Below, piece by piece: positions 34,810 to 43,475 of a stretch of DNA of 64,000 nucleotides. The translations under genes were made by a program, and so were the position numbers. Origin of the DNA: Terriglobus roseus DSM 18391 (lineage in GTDB: Bacteria; Acidobacteriota; Terriglobia; Terriglobales; Acidobacteriaceae); the NCBI RefSeq assembly GCF_000265425.1, contig NC_018014.1:5146001-5210000 (forward strand), in the 5' to 3' direction. How positions within the stretch are numbered: position 1 is the first letter of the stretch; each line of letters starts with the position of its first letter. The notes beneath the pieces were generated by a model. That model had not been told where the DNA came from. It saw only the letters and a program-made list of their open reading frames with translations, and did not search any database.

Positions 34810-35319
34810 ATGCTGGTGCGCGAATCGATCCGTGAGTTCTTTCGTTACAGGATTCTGCGACCTCTGCTCTGCCTGCTGCGGGGTGGCGTGACACCGCGAC
34901 GCATGGCATGGAGCCTCGCACTCGGTATGGCGGTTGGCATCAACCCATCGGTGGGACTCACAACGCTCGTCGTGATTCTTCTCGCATGGGTCTTTGGTTT
35001 GAATCAGGTCGCATCACAGATCGGCACACATCTCGTCGCACCGTTGCATGTCGTTCTGTTCCTGCCATTCGTGCAACTCGGAGTGTTCTTGTTTCACACC
35101 CGGCGGCTGCCTTTGAGCGGCGAACAGATCAAGCACCTCAGCCATCATCCCCTGCGCATGGTGCGTGAGATCTGGCAGTGGCAGTGGCACGCGCTGATCG
35201 TGTGGGCCATCATCGCCGCAATCATCGCTCCGGTGCTTGCCATCTATCTGCGGCGCGGCCTCATCCTGCTCATGCGTCATCACCGCACGCTCATCAACTC
35301 ACGCCCGGCAACACACTAG
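34810..35319 (+). CDS. DUF2062 membrane protein, copy 2
   Basis: 169 residues and collinear with the copy at 31032-31541 without gaps: RRMAWSLALGMAVGINPSVG, LNQVASQIGTHLVAPLHVVL, HLSHHPLRMVREIWQWQWHA and the shared end PATH. Differences are mostly conservative (I/V/L swaps). The two copies bracket a block of three minus-strand genes, so they arose either by segmental duplication with later insertion or by independent placement. Function unknown. Confidence 0.88.
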   Translation: MLVRESIREFFRYRILRPLLCLLRGGVTPRRMAWSLALGMAVGINPSVGLTTLVVILLAWVFGLNQVASQIGTHLVAPLHVVLFLPFVQLGVFLFHTRRLPLSGEQIKHLSHHPLRMVREIWQWQWHALIVWAIIAAIIAPVLAIYLRRGLILLMRHHRTLINSRPATH

Positions 35320-35338
35320 AAGCATCGCACCGGCGACG

Positions 35339-36546
35339 TTACAGGTGCAACCACCGGTCCGCGCCCAGCACCAATCCAAGCGTGATCATCGCAATCACCA
35401 CTTCCCCAATCGCTCCAACTGCAAACGGCTTCAGCCCCTGCTTCGCAAGATCCTTGAAACTCGTACGAAGACCCACACCGGCGAACGTAAGCAGGAACGC
35501 CCAGCGCGAAAGATTGCCCAGCGCAGTAAGCTGAGCCTTGTCGAAGACACCAAACGTCGCAAGCGTCGAAATCAGCAGGAAGCCCAACACAAACTTCGGA
35601 AACTTCTTCCAGAGAAACGAGGCCTTGTTGCCGATCACGGCAGCCTCACCGCGCGACGCCCAGTAGATCGCGTAACCAAGCACCACAAAGCCAATCATGG
35701 CATTGCGACAGGTCTTCACCAGCACGGCAAACTTACCCGCGGTCTCACTGAACAACGCACCCGCCGCTGCCGTCTCGGCAGTATTGTCAACGGCAAGCCC
35801 AGTCCAAACACCATAGGCTTGATCAGACATGTGCAACGTGTGACCCACCAGCGGAAACAGGAATAACGACAAAGCACCCAGCGCAAGAATAGCCGCAATC
35901 GCAACGGACGAATCCTCTTCATCCGCCTCAATCGCACCCTGCGTTGCAATGATCGCGGAGACACCGCACACCGACGATCCCACCGCGAGCAGCGTCACCA
36001 GCTTGGGCGGCAGCTTGAAGCCGCGCCCCAGGTAAGTCATGAAAGTCAGTGCCAGCACCAGTTCAATACAGACCAGTGCCAGCGACACCGAACCCAGCTT
36101 GAGAATGTCGCCAAGAATGAAGCGAGCGCCAAGCAGAATAATGCCGGCCTTCAGCCAGAACTCGTAAGTCGCAACGCCCGCACGGAAGATGCGCGGCAAA
36201 CCCACGGTGTTCGTGATCAACATGCCGATCAGGATCGCCCACAGCACATACTCGATGTTCGGCAGGGCCAGATGATGTGCCTTCAGAAAAGCCGCATGCG
36301 ACTTCCCGAAGCCTGTAATCGACTGCTCAATGAACTTGCCCGCGTACCCAACTGCAGCCAGCAGGGCGATGCCCGGCAGCAGCCCCAGCGGCGACGTCTT
36401 CTCCACACGCTCGACTACCAGGGCACACGTCCAATCACATGCAGCTTCACCAGAAGCGCGAGGGCAAGCGACAGCAGAACAGCCCATGTATCCGTAGACA
36501 GACGGAACCCGCGGGTGGCAGACGGCGATGCATTAGGTGCAGTCAC
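35339..36546 (-). CDS. yeiH: YeiH/UPF0324 putative sulfate exporter, broken by an apparent one-base frameshift
   Basis: The main frame encodes a polytopic UPF0324 protein: GKFIEQSITGFG, EYVLWAILIGMLITNTVG, FWLKAGIILLGARFILGDIL, VGSSVCGVSAIIAT, AVDNTAETAAAGALFS, VKTCRNAMIGFVV. It lacks the first membrane helix. That helix is present in a different frame just upstream: a GTG at 36546 (GGAG about 9 nt before it) reads VTAPNASPSATRGFRLSTDT, then WAVLLSLALALLVKL and HVIGRVPW, and stops at TAG (36415-36417). Inserting one G at the GG (36418-36419) would join RVPW to VVERVEK of the main frame, giving about 402 residues. Either a sequencing error at a short G run, or a genuine frameshift leaving a truncated transporter. 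Confidence 0.85.
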
Positions 36547-36606
36547 AAAGGTCTCCGGTGGAATCACTCCATCCTAAACATCAACTCGACGCCGGAAGCA
36601 AAACCC

Positions 36607-36903
36607 TTACTCCGAAAACGGCACACCAAACGCCAGCACAGCCACCTTCGGCGGCCGATGCTGCTCTCCGATGACAGTCGGCGTACGACCCATCGCACGC
36701 CAAACTGTCAGCGCAACCGCATTCATGTAGAAGATCCGCGCCTGCTCGCGCGACGTTCCCTTGTCCGTGTAAATCGACAGCGTGCGCAGCAGCGGCTCCT
36801 GAGAGGTCGCAAGCAGGTAAGGCCAGATCGTCAGACTGGGTGCGTTGTCCGGTTGCAGCATCTCGTCGCGACTCTGCGCAATGATCGTGTAGTTCATGGC
36901 CAT
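36607..36903 (-). CDS. Hypothetical protein, 98 residues
   Basis: Open from an ATG at 36903 (second ATG at 36897). Sequence [20 protein letters not shown], then [40 protein letters not shown] and [14 protein letters not shown] has the composition of a real soluble protein. It lies between yeiH (same strand, 60 bp downstream) and the divergent msrA. No strong ribosome binding site and no family recognised. Confidence 0.5.
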   Translation of the reverse strand: MAMNYTIIAQSRDEMLQPDNAPSLTIWPYLLATSQEPLLRTLSIYTDKGTSREQARIFYMNAVALTVWRAMGRTPTVIGEQHRPPKVAVLAFGVPFSE

Positions 36904-36970
36904 GCTGCGATGCTACGCGCGTGGTGCCCAGCGTCCCCGCACCGCATCCAATACGCAGGAGATTCTGACG

Positions 36971-37486
36971 ATGGCAACCGAGACGGCGATTCTGGCAGGT
37001 GGATGTTTCTGGGGCATGCAGGAACTGCTGCGCGACTACCCAGGCATAGTGAGCACACGCGTAGGCTACAGCGGTGGCGACGTGCCCAACGCAACCTATC
37101 GCAACCACGGCACGCACGCAGAAGCCGTAGAGATCGTCTTTGATCCCGCAAAGATCACCTACCGCAACATCCTCGAGTTCTTCTTCCAGATTCACGATCC
37201 AACAACACCCAACCGCCAGGGCAACGACCGCGGCGTTAGCTACCGCTCCGCCATCTTCTACAACAGCGAAGAACAGAAGCGAGTAGCCGAAGACACCATC
37301 GCCGACGTCAACGCCAGTGGCCTCTGGCCCGGCAAAGTCGTCACCGAGGTCGCGCCCGCGGGCCCCTTCTGGCTCGCAGAACCCGAACACCAGGACTACC
37401 TCCAGCGCATCCCCTACGGCTACACCTGCCACTGGGTCCGCCCTGAGTGGAAGCTGCCCGTCCGCTCGGTCGAAACAACGGTCTGA
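36971..37486 (+). CDS. msrA: Peptide-methionine (S)-S-oxide reductase
   Basis: 171 residues from the ATG at 36971 with AGGAG about 12 nt upstream. The catalytic [11 protein letters not shown] (nucleophilic Cys) is at 10-20, followed by [23 protein letters not shown] and the C-terminal [20 protein letters not shown]. It reduces methionine-S-sulfoxide in oxidised proteins using thioredoxin. A perfect terminator follows 15 bp after the stop. Confidence 0.96.
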   Translation: MATETAILAGGCFWGMQELLRDYPGIVSTRVGYSGGDVPNATYRNHGTHAEAVEIVFDPAKITYRNILEFFFQIHDPTTPNRQGNDRGVSYRSAIFYNSEEQKRVAEDTIADVNASGLWPGKVVTEVAPAGPFWLAEPEHQDYLQRIPYGYTCHWVRPEWKLPVRSVETTV

Positions 37487-37501
37487 TCAACAAGTTGGAT
37501 A

Positions 37502-37533
37502 CCCCACGTCTCGCTTCTGAGACGTGGGGTTTT
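37502..37533 (+). terminator. Rho-independent terminator of msrA, built from repeat element A
   Basis: CCCCACGTCTC-GCTTCT-GAGACGTGGGG is a perfect 11-bp stem followed by TTTTC. The 27-base core is identical to repeat element A at 58070-58096, so a dispersed repeat serves as the terminator here. Confidence 0.9.
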
Positions 37534-37580
37534 CTTGGACCGGTATGCACCCACCGAGAACTCCCGTGTAGCCTTCCGTC

Positions 37581-38450
37581 ATGGACGTTCACCTGATCGA
37601 CGGCACCTATGAACTCTTCCGGCACTTCTACGCATGGCCCTCCGTGCGCGAGGCCGACGGCCGCGAAGTCGGTGCCGTGAAAGGCGTACTCGCCTCCATC
37701 CTCGCGCTCGTGAAAGACGGCGCTACCCACATCGGCGTCGCCACCGATAAGGTCATCGAGTCTTTCCGCAACGACCTCTGGCCCGGCTACAAAACAGGGG
37801 CAGGGATCGATCCCGACCTGTGGTCGCAGTTCCCCTTACTCGAAGAGGCTCTGGCCGCCATGGGCGTCACCGTGTGGCCCATGATCGAGCACGAAGCAGA
37901 CGACGCCCTTGCCTCCGCCGCAGCCATTGCCGCGCGCGATCCCCGCGTCACCCGCGTGCTCATCTGCACCCCGGACAAAGATCTCTCACAATGTGTCATT
38001 GGTAGCCGCGTGCTGCAGTTCGACCGCCGCAAGCGAGAACTGCGCGATGAAGTCGGCGTCGTCGCCAAGTTCGGCGTAAAGCCCGAATCCATCCCCGACT
38101 ACCTCGCCCTCGTCGGCGACGCCGCAGACGGCTTCCCCGGTCTGCGTGGATGGGGCGCCAAAGGAGCGGCGGCAGTCCTGGCAAAGTACAGCCACTTCGA
38201 AGCCATCCCGGAAGATCCACTCCAATGGGGAGTCAGCGTCAGCAATCCGCGAGGTCTCAATGCCACGCTACGCGCGGAATGGGCCAACGCCCTGCTCTTC
38301 CGCGACCTCGCAACCCTGCGCGCACACCTGCCGCTCTTCGAAAACGTAGACAGCCTCAAATGGCGCGGTCCAACGCCAGCCTTCGAAGCACTCGGCCGCC
38401 GTATGGACGCCGCAAAAGTCAGCAAAGAAAAGCGTTCCGGTCCGCGCTAG
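37581..38450 (+). CDS. 5'-3' exonuclease, FEN/Pol I N-terminal-domain family
   Basis: 289 residues. Acidic metal-site residues are visible in MDVHLIDGTYELFRHFYAWP, EHEADDALASAAA and ICTPDKDLSQCV; the helix-3-turn-helix DNA-binding segment is DYLALVGDAADGFPGLRGWG followed by AKGAAAVLAKY. The size matches stand-alone flap-endonuclease-like proteins rather than full DNA polymerase I. It would remove RNA primers or 5' flaps. Its 3' end overlaps the convergent wzi-like gene by 4 bp. Confidence 0.92.
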   Translation: MDVHLIDGTYELFRHFYAWPSVREADGREVGAVKGVLASILALVKDGATHIGVATDKVIESFRNDLWPGYKTGAGIDPDLWSQFPLLEEALAAMGVTVWPMIEHEADDALASAAAIAARDPRVTRVLICTPDKDLSQCVIGSRVLQFDRRKRELRDEVGVVAKFGVKPESIPDYLALVGDAADGFPGLRGWGAKGAAAVLAKYSHFEAIPEDPLQWGVSVSNPRGLNATLRAEWANALLFRDLATLRAHLPLFENVDSLKWRGPTPAFEALGRRMDAAKVSKEKRSGPR

Positions 38451-40150
38451 GGCCGGAAGTACCAGCGCACCTGCGCTTCGCCATACACGTTGCTGTGCGT
38501 CCCCGGCGACATCAATGGCGCACGCCACACCTCGCCCTTGACCGCACCGGTAATCTCAATATCGCGCCTGGGCCGAAAGGCCGTGCTGATCCCGAACTGC
38601 TGCTGCGTCGTACCACCCGCCAGGAATAGGTTTGAAGCCTTGGCTGTGCGCCAGTCCAACTGCACAAATTCGCCCGGATGCAGATGCCACGTCAGCCACG
38701 CCTGCGCACCCTTTCCCTGCCTGCCAATCCAGTCACCCATCAACTGGCCCTTGTTGGTATAACCCTCAGGCTGCGCATTCTCCCAATAGGTATAGCGGCC
38801 CAGGTCCACGTTGCGAATGCTCGTATCCGTACTCGTCGACTCCACGCGCAGATCCGCCGTATGCATCCATGGCAACCGGGTGATGAGGATGCCCGGTCGC
38901 CATCCACTGCGCGGTGGGTTTGAGATCGGGAACACATTGTCATGCGTGATCGAGTCCGTGTAGATCGTCACCAGGTGGTGCTGCCACGGAATCCGCCATG
39001 AGAAATCGAACGAACTGAATCGCGCGCCGGGGTCTTCCCGCGAAGCCTTCTGTGCGGGCGTCGCTGCAACCGTGCTGAAGAAGCTGCGCAGGAAACTCTC
39101 GATCGTAATCGGCGCATGACCTTCACCGCCCCAGATCACCGCGCGAGAGAACCCGAACTCAATATCGGGCGTCGGCTTGAAGCTGACCTTCTCGTTATGG
39201 ATCCACGGGGCGTTGGGATATTTGTGGCCCTTCAAACTGCCCACACGAAACTCGTAGCGAAACAGCCCTGTAATCCGCGAAAGCCCCGGGATCCAGAGCG
39301 GCTCCGTCCGGTTGATGCGAAAGGTATACGGACTCTCCGCATTGTTCGACCAGATCATGGCGCCGCCCTGCGCCGGTCCCAGCCAAGCATCCTGCTTACC
39401 AAAGGAGATCTCGTGTCCCAGCAGGTGCGCCGACGCGTCAGCCTCAATAATGCGAAAGACATTCGTCGTCGCAATCGGTCCCGGAAAGATGGTGGCCTGT
39501 GGCAGGCCGGGGATCGGCCGATCCAGCGTCGTCAGAATGGCAGCCAGCTCCGGCGTGAAGCCAGGCCCGGAGGGTGCATGCTGGTATTCACCGCGGAACG
39601 CCAGACTGAAACGCCCGGCCGTGCCGCGCGCGCTGAAACCCGTTATGTTGCTCACACCCGACTGGTACGGACGGCCGTAGTCGTCATAGATCGTCTGACC
39701 AAAGTGGAAGCTGTCATTGAGCACATCGCCGCTGATGCCCCGTATCCGCGTGTACCCGTACTCCGGTGTCACGCGCGGCTTGTCGTCTGCTGCCAGCTCC
39801 GTGCGCAGTTCCCGGCTAAGCCGGTCAAATATCTCGGATGCCTCGTTGCCAGGATCTCCCGCCAGCAGTTGGCCGCGCGACAACACCAGCGCATGCGCCA
39901 GGGACGCGCGGGTCCACGGCCGCAACCCCACATATAGTGTCGGCAGATAGCCCAGCTCGTACAGTCGCAGGGCTGACGACGTCATCCAGCTATCCACCGG
40001 GATAAACGTCGATCCCGTGGTCGGCCGCGATGCCTCGAAGACCTCTTGGTGCGATGGCGTGTCTTCACCGCTCTGTGCCCAAAGCGACGTTGTCGTCGCG
40101 CAGACCGCAAACAAACCGATACAGAAGCGTGGAACTGACAAAAACCGCAA
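38447..40150 (-). CDS. Wzi-family capsule/exopolysaccharide outer-membrane protein
   Basis: 567 residues from a TTG at 40150, which has GGAAGGG about 6 nt upstream; a TTG at 40165 would add five residues. A signal peptide (FLSVPRFCIGLFAVCATTTSLWA) precedes the Wzi-type conserved N-terminus FIPVDSWMTSSALRLYELGY and then long barrel strands (SLAFRGEYQHAPSG, ISFGKQDAWLGPAQGGAMIW, PDIEFGFSRAVIWGGEGHAP), ending in EAQVRWYFRP. Wzi proteins bind and organise capsule at the outer membrane. It is divergent from the Wzz-like gene and opens the polysaccharide locus. Confidence 0.85.
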   Translation of the reverse strand: MRFLSVPRFCIGLFAVCATTTSLWAQSGEDTPSHQEVFEASRPTTGSTFIPVDSWMTSSALRLYELGYLPTLYVGLRPWTRASLAHALVLSRGQLLAGDPGNEASEIFDRLSRELRTELAADDKPRVTPEYGYTRIRGISGDVLNDSFHFGQTIYDDYGRPYQSGVSNITGFSARGTAGRFSLAFRGEYQHAPSGPGFTPELAAILTTLDRPIPGLPQATIFPGPIATTNVFRIIEADASAHLLGHEISFGKQDAWLGPAQGGAMIWSNNAESPYTFRINRTEPLWIPGLSRITGLFRYEFRVGSLKGHKYPNAPWIHNEKVSFKPTPDIEFGFSRAVIWGGEGHAPITIESFLRSFFSTVAATPAQKASREDPGARFSSFDFSWRIPWQHHLVTIYTDSITHDNVFPISNPPRSGWRPGILITRLPWMHTADLRVESTSTDTSIRNVDLGRYTYWENAQPEGYTNKGQLMGDWIGRQGKGAQAWLTWHLHPGEFVQLDWRTAKASNLFLAGGTTQQQFGISTAFRPRRDIEITGAVKGEVWRAPLMSPGTHSNVYGEAQVRWYFRP

Positions 40151-40336
40151 GCAAAGCCCTTCCAATTCAGCGAGGCCAGATGCAGGCCCGTTGAATTGAT
40201 ACTAATTGTCGCGACGAAGACGGCCGCCCCCGCATGGAAAGGATGTGGCACGAAAGCCTTGTTCGTGTAGCCTTAAGTCGCTACCGAAGCCTCCCGAGGA
40301 GAGCATCGCGCGGCGTAGAGGCGGGATACACAAGGC

Positions 40337-41569
40337 ATGGTGCAGGATCAAAGCAACGAGCCAGTAGTGCGGGCTTTAGAGCAGGGTGTGGCAACCTTGG
40401 TGGTTCCGGTAGTGCAAAGTCCGGCAGACGAAATTTCACTCATCGACATCCTCATCGTCCTGCGCCGAAACCTGCGGCTCATCCTGCTGAGCGCCCTCGG
40501 TATGGGCCTCCTGGCCTTCGCCTTTGTCTTCACGATTCCCAAGCAGTACACCGCCACGACGATCATTCTTCCGCCGCAACAGGCCAGCTCCTCCTCTTCG
40601 CTCCTCTCGCAATTGGGCGGTCTCGGTTCGCTCGCTGGTCTTACCGGCGGTGCAGTGAAAAGCCCGGCCGACCTATACGTCGGCCTGATGAAGAGCGTCA
40701 GCGTTGAAAACGCAATGGTGAACCGCTTCCACATCAAGGGAGACTATCTCTCCCGAAGCCGGGTGAACGTCGAACAGATGACCAAGTTCGACACCACTGG
40801 CAAAGACGGACTCATCCGCATCTCCGTGACGGACAAGGATCCGGCTCGTGCAGCCGACATCGCCAACGGATGGATCGAAGAATACCAACACCTCTCGTCC
40901 TCGCTCGCGATCGGAGAGGCATCGCAGCGGCGCCTCTTTCTCGAAGGCCAGTTGCAAAACGTTAAGAACAACTTGGCCGCCAGCGAAGAAGACCTGAAGC
41001 GTACCGAGCAGAGCAGCGGCCTGATCGAACTCAGCAGCCAGGCACGCGCGCTCATTGAAACAACCGCAGGTCTGCGCGCGCAAATTGCCGCAAAGGAAGT
41101 CCAGATCCAGTCGATGCAGACCTACTCAGGCACCGGCAATGTTGATCTCATCGCCGCACAGCAGGAGCTGAGCAGCCTGCGCGCGCAGCTTTCCAAGCTG
41201 GGCGGTGGACAGTCCGGTAACATCGGCGACCCCATCGTCCCGCAAGGCAAGCTTCCCCAGGTCGGCCTCGAATACGTGCGCAAGACTCGCGAAGTTCGTT
41301 ACAACGAAACCCTCTTCGAAATCCTGGCGCGTCAGTTTGAAGCGGCCAAGCTAGATGAAGCGCGCGAAGGCGCCGTCATCCAGGTCGTCGATCGCGCCAC
41401 GCCGCCCGACTACAAGTCCTATCCGCCGCGCCTGCTCTTCCTGATTGGCGGCTTCGTCCTTGGACTCTTCTTATCCACTGCCTATGTTCTGTGGCGTAGC
41501 ATGATCCGCTTCCTCCGCCGGTCGCCCGTATGGGCTGAAAAGCTTGACGCTCTAGGCCGCAAAGGATGA
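40337..41569 (+). CDS. Wzz/chain-length-determinant family polysaccharide co-polymerase
   Basis: 410 residues with one membrane helix at about 47-67 (RLILLSALGMGLLAFAFVF), a long periplasmic alpha-helical region rich in Glu/Gln (about 190-300, coiled coil), and a second helix at about 365-386. The Wzz N-terminus EISLIDILIVLRRNLRL and the proline-rich ATPPDYKSYPPR before TM2 are typical. No cytoplasmic tyrosine-kinase domain is attached. It sets the chain length of the polymer made by the Wzy-like protein nearby. Overlaps the next gene by ATGA. Confidence 0.9.
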   Translation: MVQDQSNEPVVRALEQGVATLVVPVVQSPADEISLIDILIVLRRNLRLILLSALGMGLLAFAFVFTIPKQYTATTIILPPQQASSSSSLLSQLGGLGSLAGLTGGAVKSPADLYVGLMKSVSVENAMVNRFHIKGDYLSRSRVNVEQMTKFDTTGKDGLIRISVTDKDPARAADIANGWIEEYQHLSSSLAIGEASQRRLFLEGQLQNVKNNLAASEEDLKRTEQSSGLIELSSQARALIETTAGLRAQIAAKEVQIQSMQTYSGTGNVDLIAAQQELSSLRAQLSKLGGGQSGNIGDPIVPQGKLPQVGLEYVRKTREVRYNETLFEILARQFEAAKLDEAREGAVIQVVDRATPPDYKSYPPRLLFLIGGFVLGLFLSTAYVLWRSMIRFLRRSPVWAEKLDALGRKG

Positions 41570-42534
41570 GCTCGCCGGGCATACTGGCCGTCGTAGTGCG
41601 CTACAAGACGGCGCTCTCTGACTCGCAGACCATCGCCGGTCTCGCAGAGGCCCTGGTAGATCCGGAACTGTCGCGCGACGTCGCCGTGCTTCTGTGGGAT
41701 AACTCACCCGCGCCACTCGTCGATCCGCAGTTACCCTTCGCCTTTCAGTACGGCTGGACAGAGCAGAACCTGGGCACGGCAGGCGCCTACAACCAGGGCA
41801 TTGCGCTCGCAGCGGAACACGGCATCCCGTGGATGCTGCTGCTGGATCAGGACACCGACTTGACCGCGGACTTCCTGCGGTCCATGCTGCGACACAGCCG
41901 CGCTCTCCATGGCGACTCAAACATCGGCAGCATCGTCCCTTTCATCCGCTCCTACGGCCAGATCGTCTCGCCGCGCCGCTTCCGTCCGCTCAATCGCAAT
42001 ACCCCCGTAGAACGCAACTTCACCGGCCTGCTGCGAGAGGACGGCTATGCCGTCAACTCCGCGTCATTGATGCGCGTCTCCGCCCTCCAGGAGTTCGGCG
42101 GCTACAGCAACGATTTCTGGCTCGATCTCTCTGACGTCTACGCCTTCCAGCAGATGTACCAGCGTGGCCGCCGCATCTTCGTCGCAGGCGAACTGGAACT
42201 TAACCACGCCATCGCCGGCATGAACTTTCAACAGGAGATGGTGCCCGAGCGCTACGAGACCTTCCTCGCGGCCGAAAGTGCCTACCTGCAGATGCACCGC
42301 TCACGCTTTGAGAACTTCGTACAGACCCTCTGGTTGCCGCTCCGTGCGCTCCGCCAGTGGCGCCAGTACAGGGACAAGCGCTACGCAAAGATCACCTGGC
42401 GCTACTTCATCATGCGCCTTACCAAGCCGCCCGCAACGCGCCTCCAGATCTGGCGCGAACAGCTCCGTGGTCGCCGCAGCATTCCTGCCGCAAAGCCGCT
42501 ACCAGACAAGGCGGGGGGAAAGGCCGCCGCATGA
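41566..42534 (+). CDS. Family 2 glycosyltransferase (rhamnosyltransferase-like), copy 1
   Basis: 322 residues. GT-A fold: ILAVVVRYKTALSDSQT, VLLWDNSPAPL, the nucleotide-sugar region NLGTAGAYNQGIALAAEHG and the DxD-type WMLLLDQDTDLTADFL. Basic C-terminal helix. It resembles enzymes adding rhamnose or a related sugar to the lipid-linked repeat unit. Its ATG overlaps the Wzz stop and its TGA overlaps the start of the next GT2, so three genes are translated as one block. Confidence 0.9.
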   Translation: MSSPGILAVVVRYKTALSDSQTIAGLAEALVDPELSRDVAVLLWDNSPAPLVDPQLPFAFQYGWTEQNLGTAGAYNQGIALAAEHGIPWMLLLDQDTDLTADFLRSMLRHSRALHGDSNIGSIVPFIRSYGQIVSPRRFRPLNRNTPVERNFTGLLREDGYAVNSASLMRVSALQEFGGYSNDFWLDLSDVYAFQQMYQRGRRIFVAGELELNHAIAGMNFQQEMVPERYETFLAAESAYLQMHRSRFENFVQTLWLPLRALRQWRQYRDKRYAKITWRYFIMRLTKPPATRLQIWREQLRGRRSIPAAKPLPDKAGGKAAA

Positions 42535-43475
42535 GCGAACCGCTGCAACCCCGCATTCTCGTGGTGATCGTGAGGTACCGCGTCCCGGTCTCCGAGTCCG
42601 CAACCATCCAAAGCCTCACGCGTGCCTTCGCCGCGGACCCGTCCCTGCACGATCGCTACACCACGCTACTGTGGGACAACAGTGCGGAACCTCTGACCGA
42701 CCCGCCGGCAGGCATGCTCTACCGCCACGACCCGGCCAACAGCGGCATCACCGGTGCCTTCAACGCATCGGCCGCATACGCTGAACAACACGGCTTCCCT
42801 TGGATCCTCTTGCTCGACCAGGACTCGGACCTGCCGCCCAACTTCCTGCATGACATGGCGGAGGTGGCGAACCACGTCCACAACATTCCAGAAGTCGCTG
42901 CAATCGCACCCAGCATCTACGCGCAGGGATTCCCAGCCTCGCCGCACCGCGTACTGCGCAACCGCCACGTGCCTTATCCCGCAGGCGAGAGCGGGATCGC
43001 TTCGGGCGAGGCCACAGCCATCAACAGCGGCTCCATGCTCCGCGTAAAGGATCTGCTGGCAGTGGGCGGGTACAGCGCGGCCTTCCAGCAGGAGTACTCC
43101 GACTGGTACATCTTCCACCAGCTACACCGTGCGGGGAAAAAGCTGTGGCGGGCCGCCAACATCCGCGTAGACCACGTCATGACCGTCATGGACTACGACA
43201 ACCTGTTAAGCGTGAAGCGTTACGGCGAACTGCTCGCTGCTGAGGAAGCCTTCAACGACCTCTATCGCAGCTCCCTCGAAGGTTCGCTGCAGACGCTACG
43301 ACTCCTTCTACGTGCGGCCAAACAGCGCCTCCGCCTCAAGAATCCCGAGTTCTCGCACGTCACACTCCGCCGCTTCTTCCGCCGGCTCGCAACAACCCGC
43401 GGGCACCGCATCGCCGCTTGGCAGGCAGACGCCGAAGCCCGCCGAAATCGATACACCGCCGGCGCCTCCAACTAA
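42531..43475 (+). CDS. Family 2 glycosyltransferase (rhamnosyltransferase-like), copy 2
   Basis: 314 residues from the ATG at 42531, with the purine tract GGGGGGAAAGG upstream; earlier in-frame starts fall inside the preceding gene. Motifs parallel copy 1: ILVVIVRYRVPVSESATIQS, TLLWDNSAEPL, NSGITGAFNASAAYAEQHG, WILLLDQDSDLPPNFL, and a similar basic C-terminus. The two are tandem paralogues likely to add successive sugars. The 3' end overlaps the convergent membrane-protein gene by 4 bp. Confidence 0.9.
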   Translation: MSEPLQPRILVVIVRYRVPVSESATIQSLTRAFAADPSLHDRYTTLLWDNSAEPLTDPPAGMLYRHDPANSGITGAFNASAAYAEQHGFPWILLLDQDSDLPPNFLHDMAEVANHVHNIPEVAAIAPSIYAQGFPASPHRVLRNRHVPYPAGESGIASGEATAINSGSMLRVKDLLAVGGYSAAFQQEYSDWYIFHQLHRAGKKLWRAANIRVDHVMTVMDYDNLLSVKRYGELLAAEEAFNDLYRSSLEGSLQTLRLLLRAAKQRLRLKNPEFSHVTLRRFFRRLATTRGHRIAAWQADAEARRNRYTAGASN

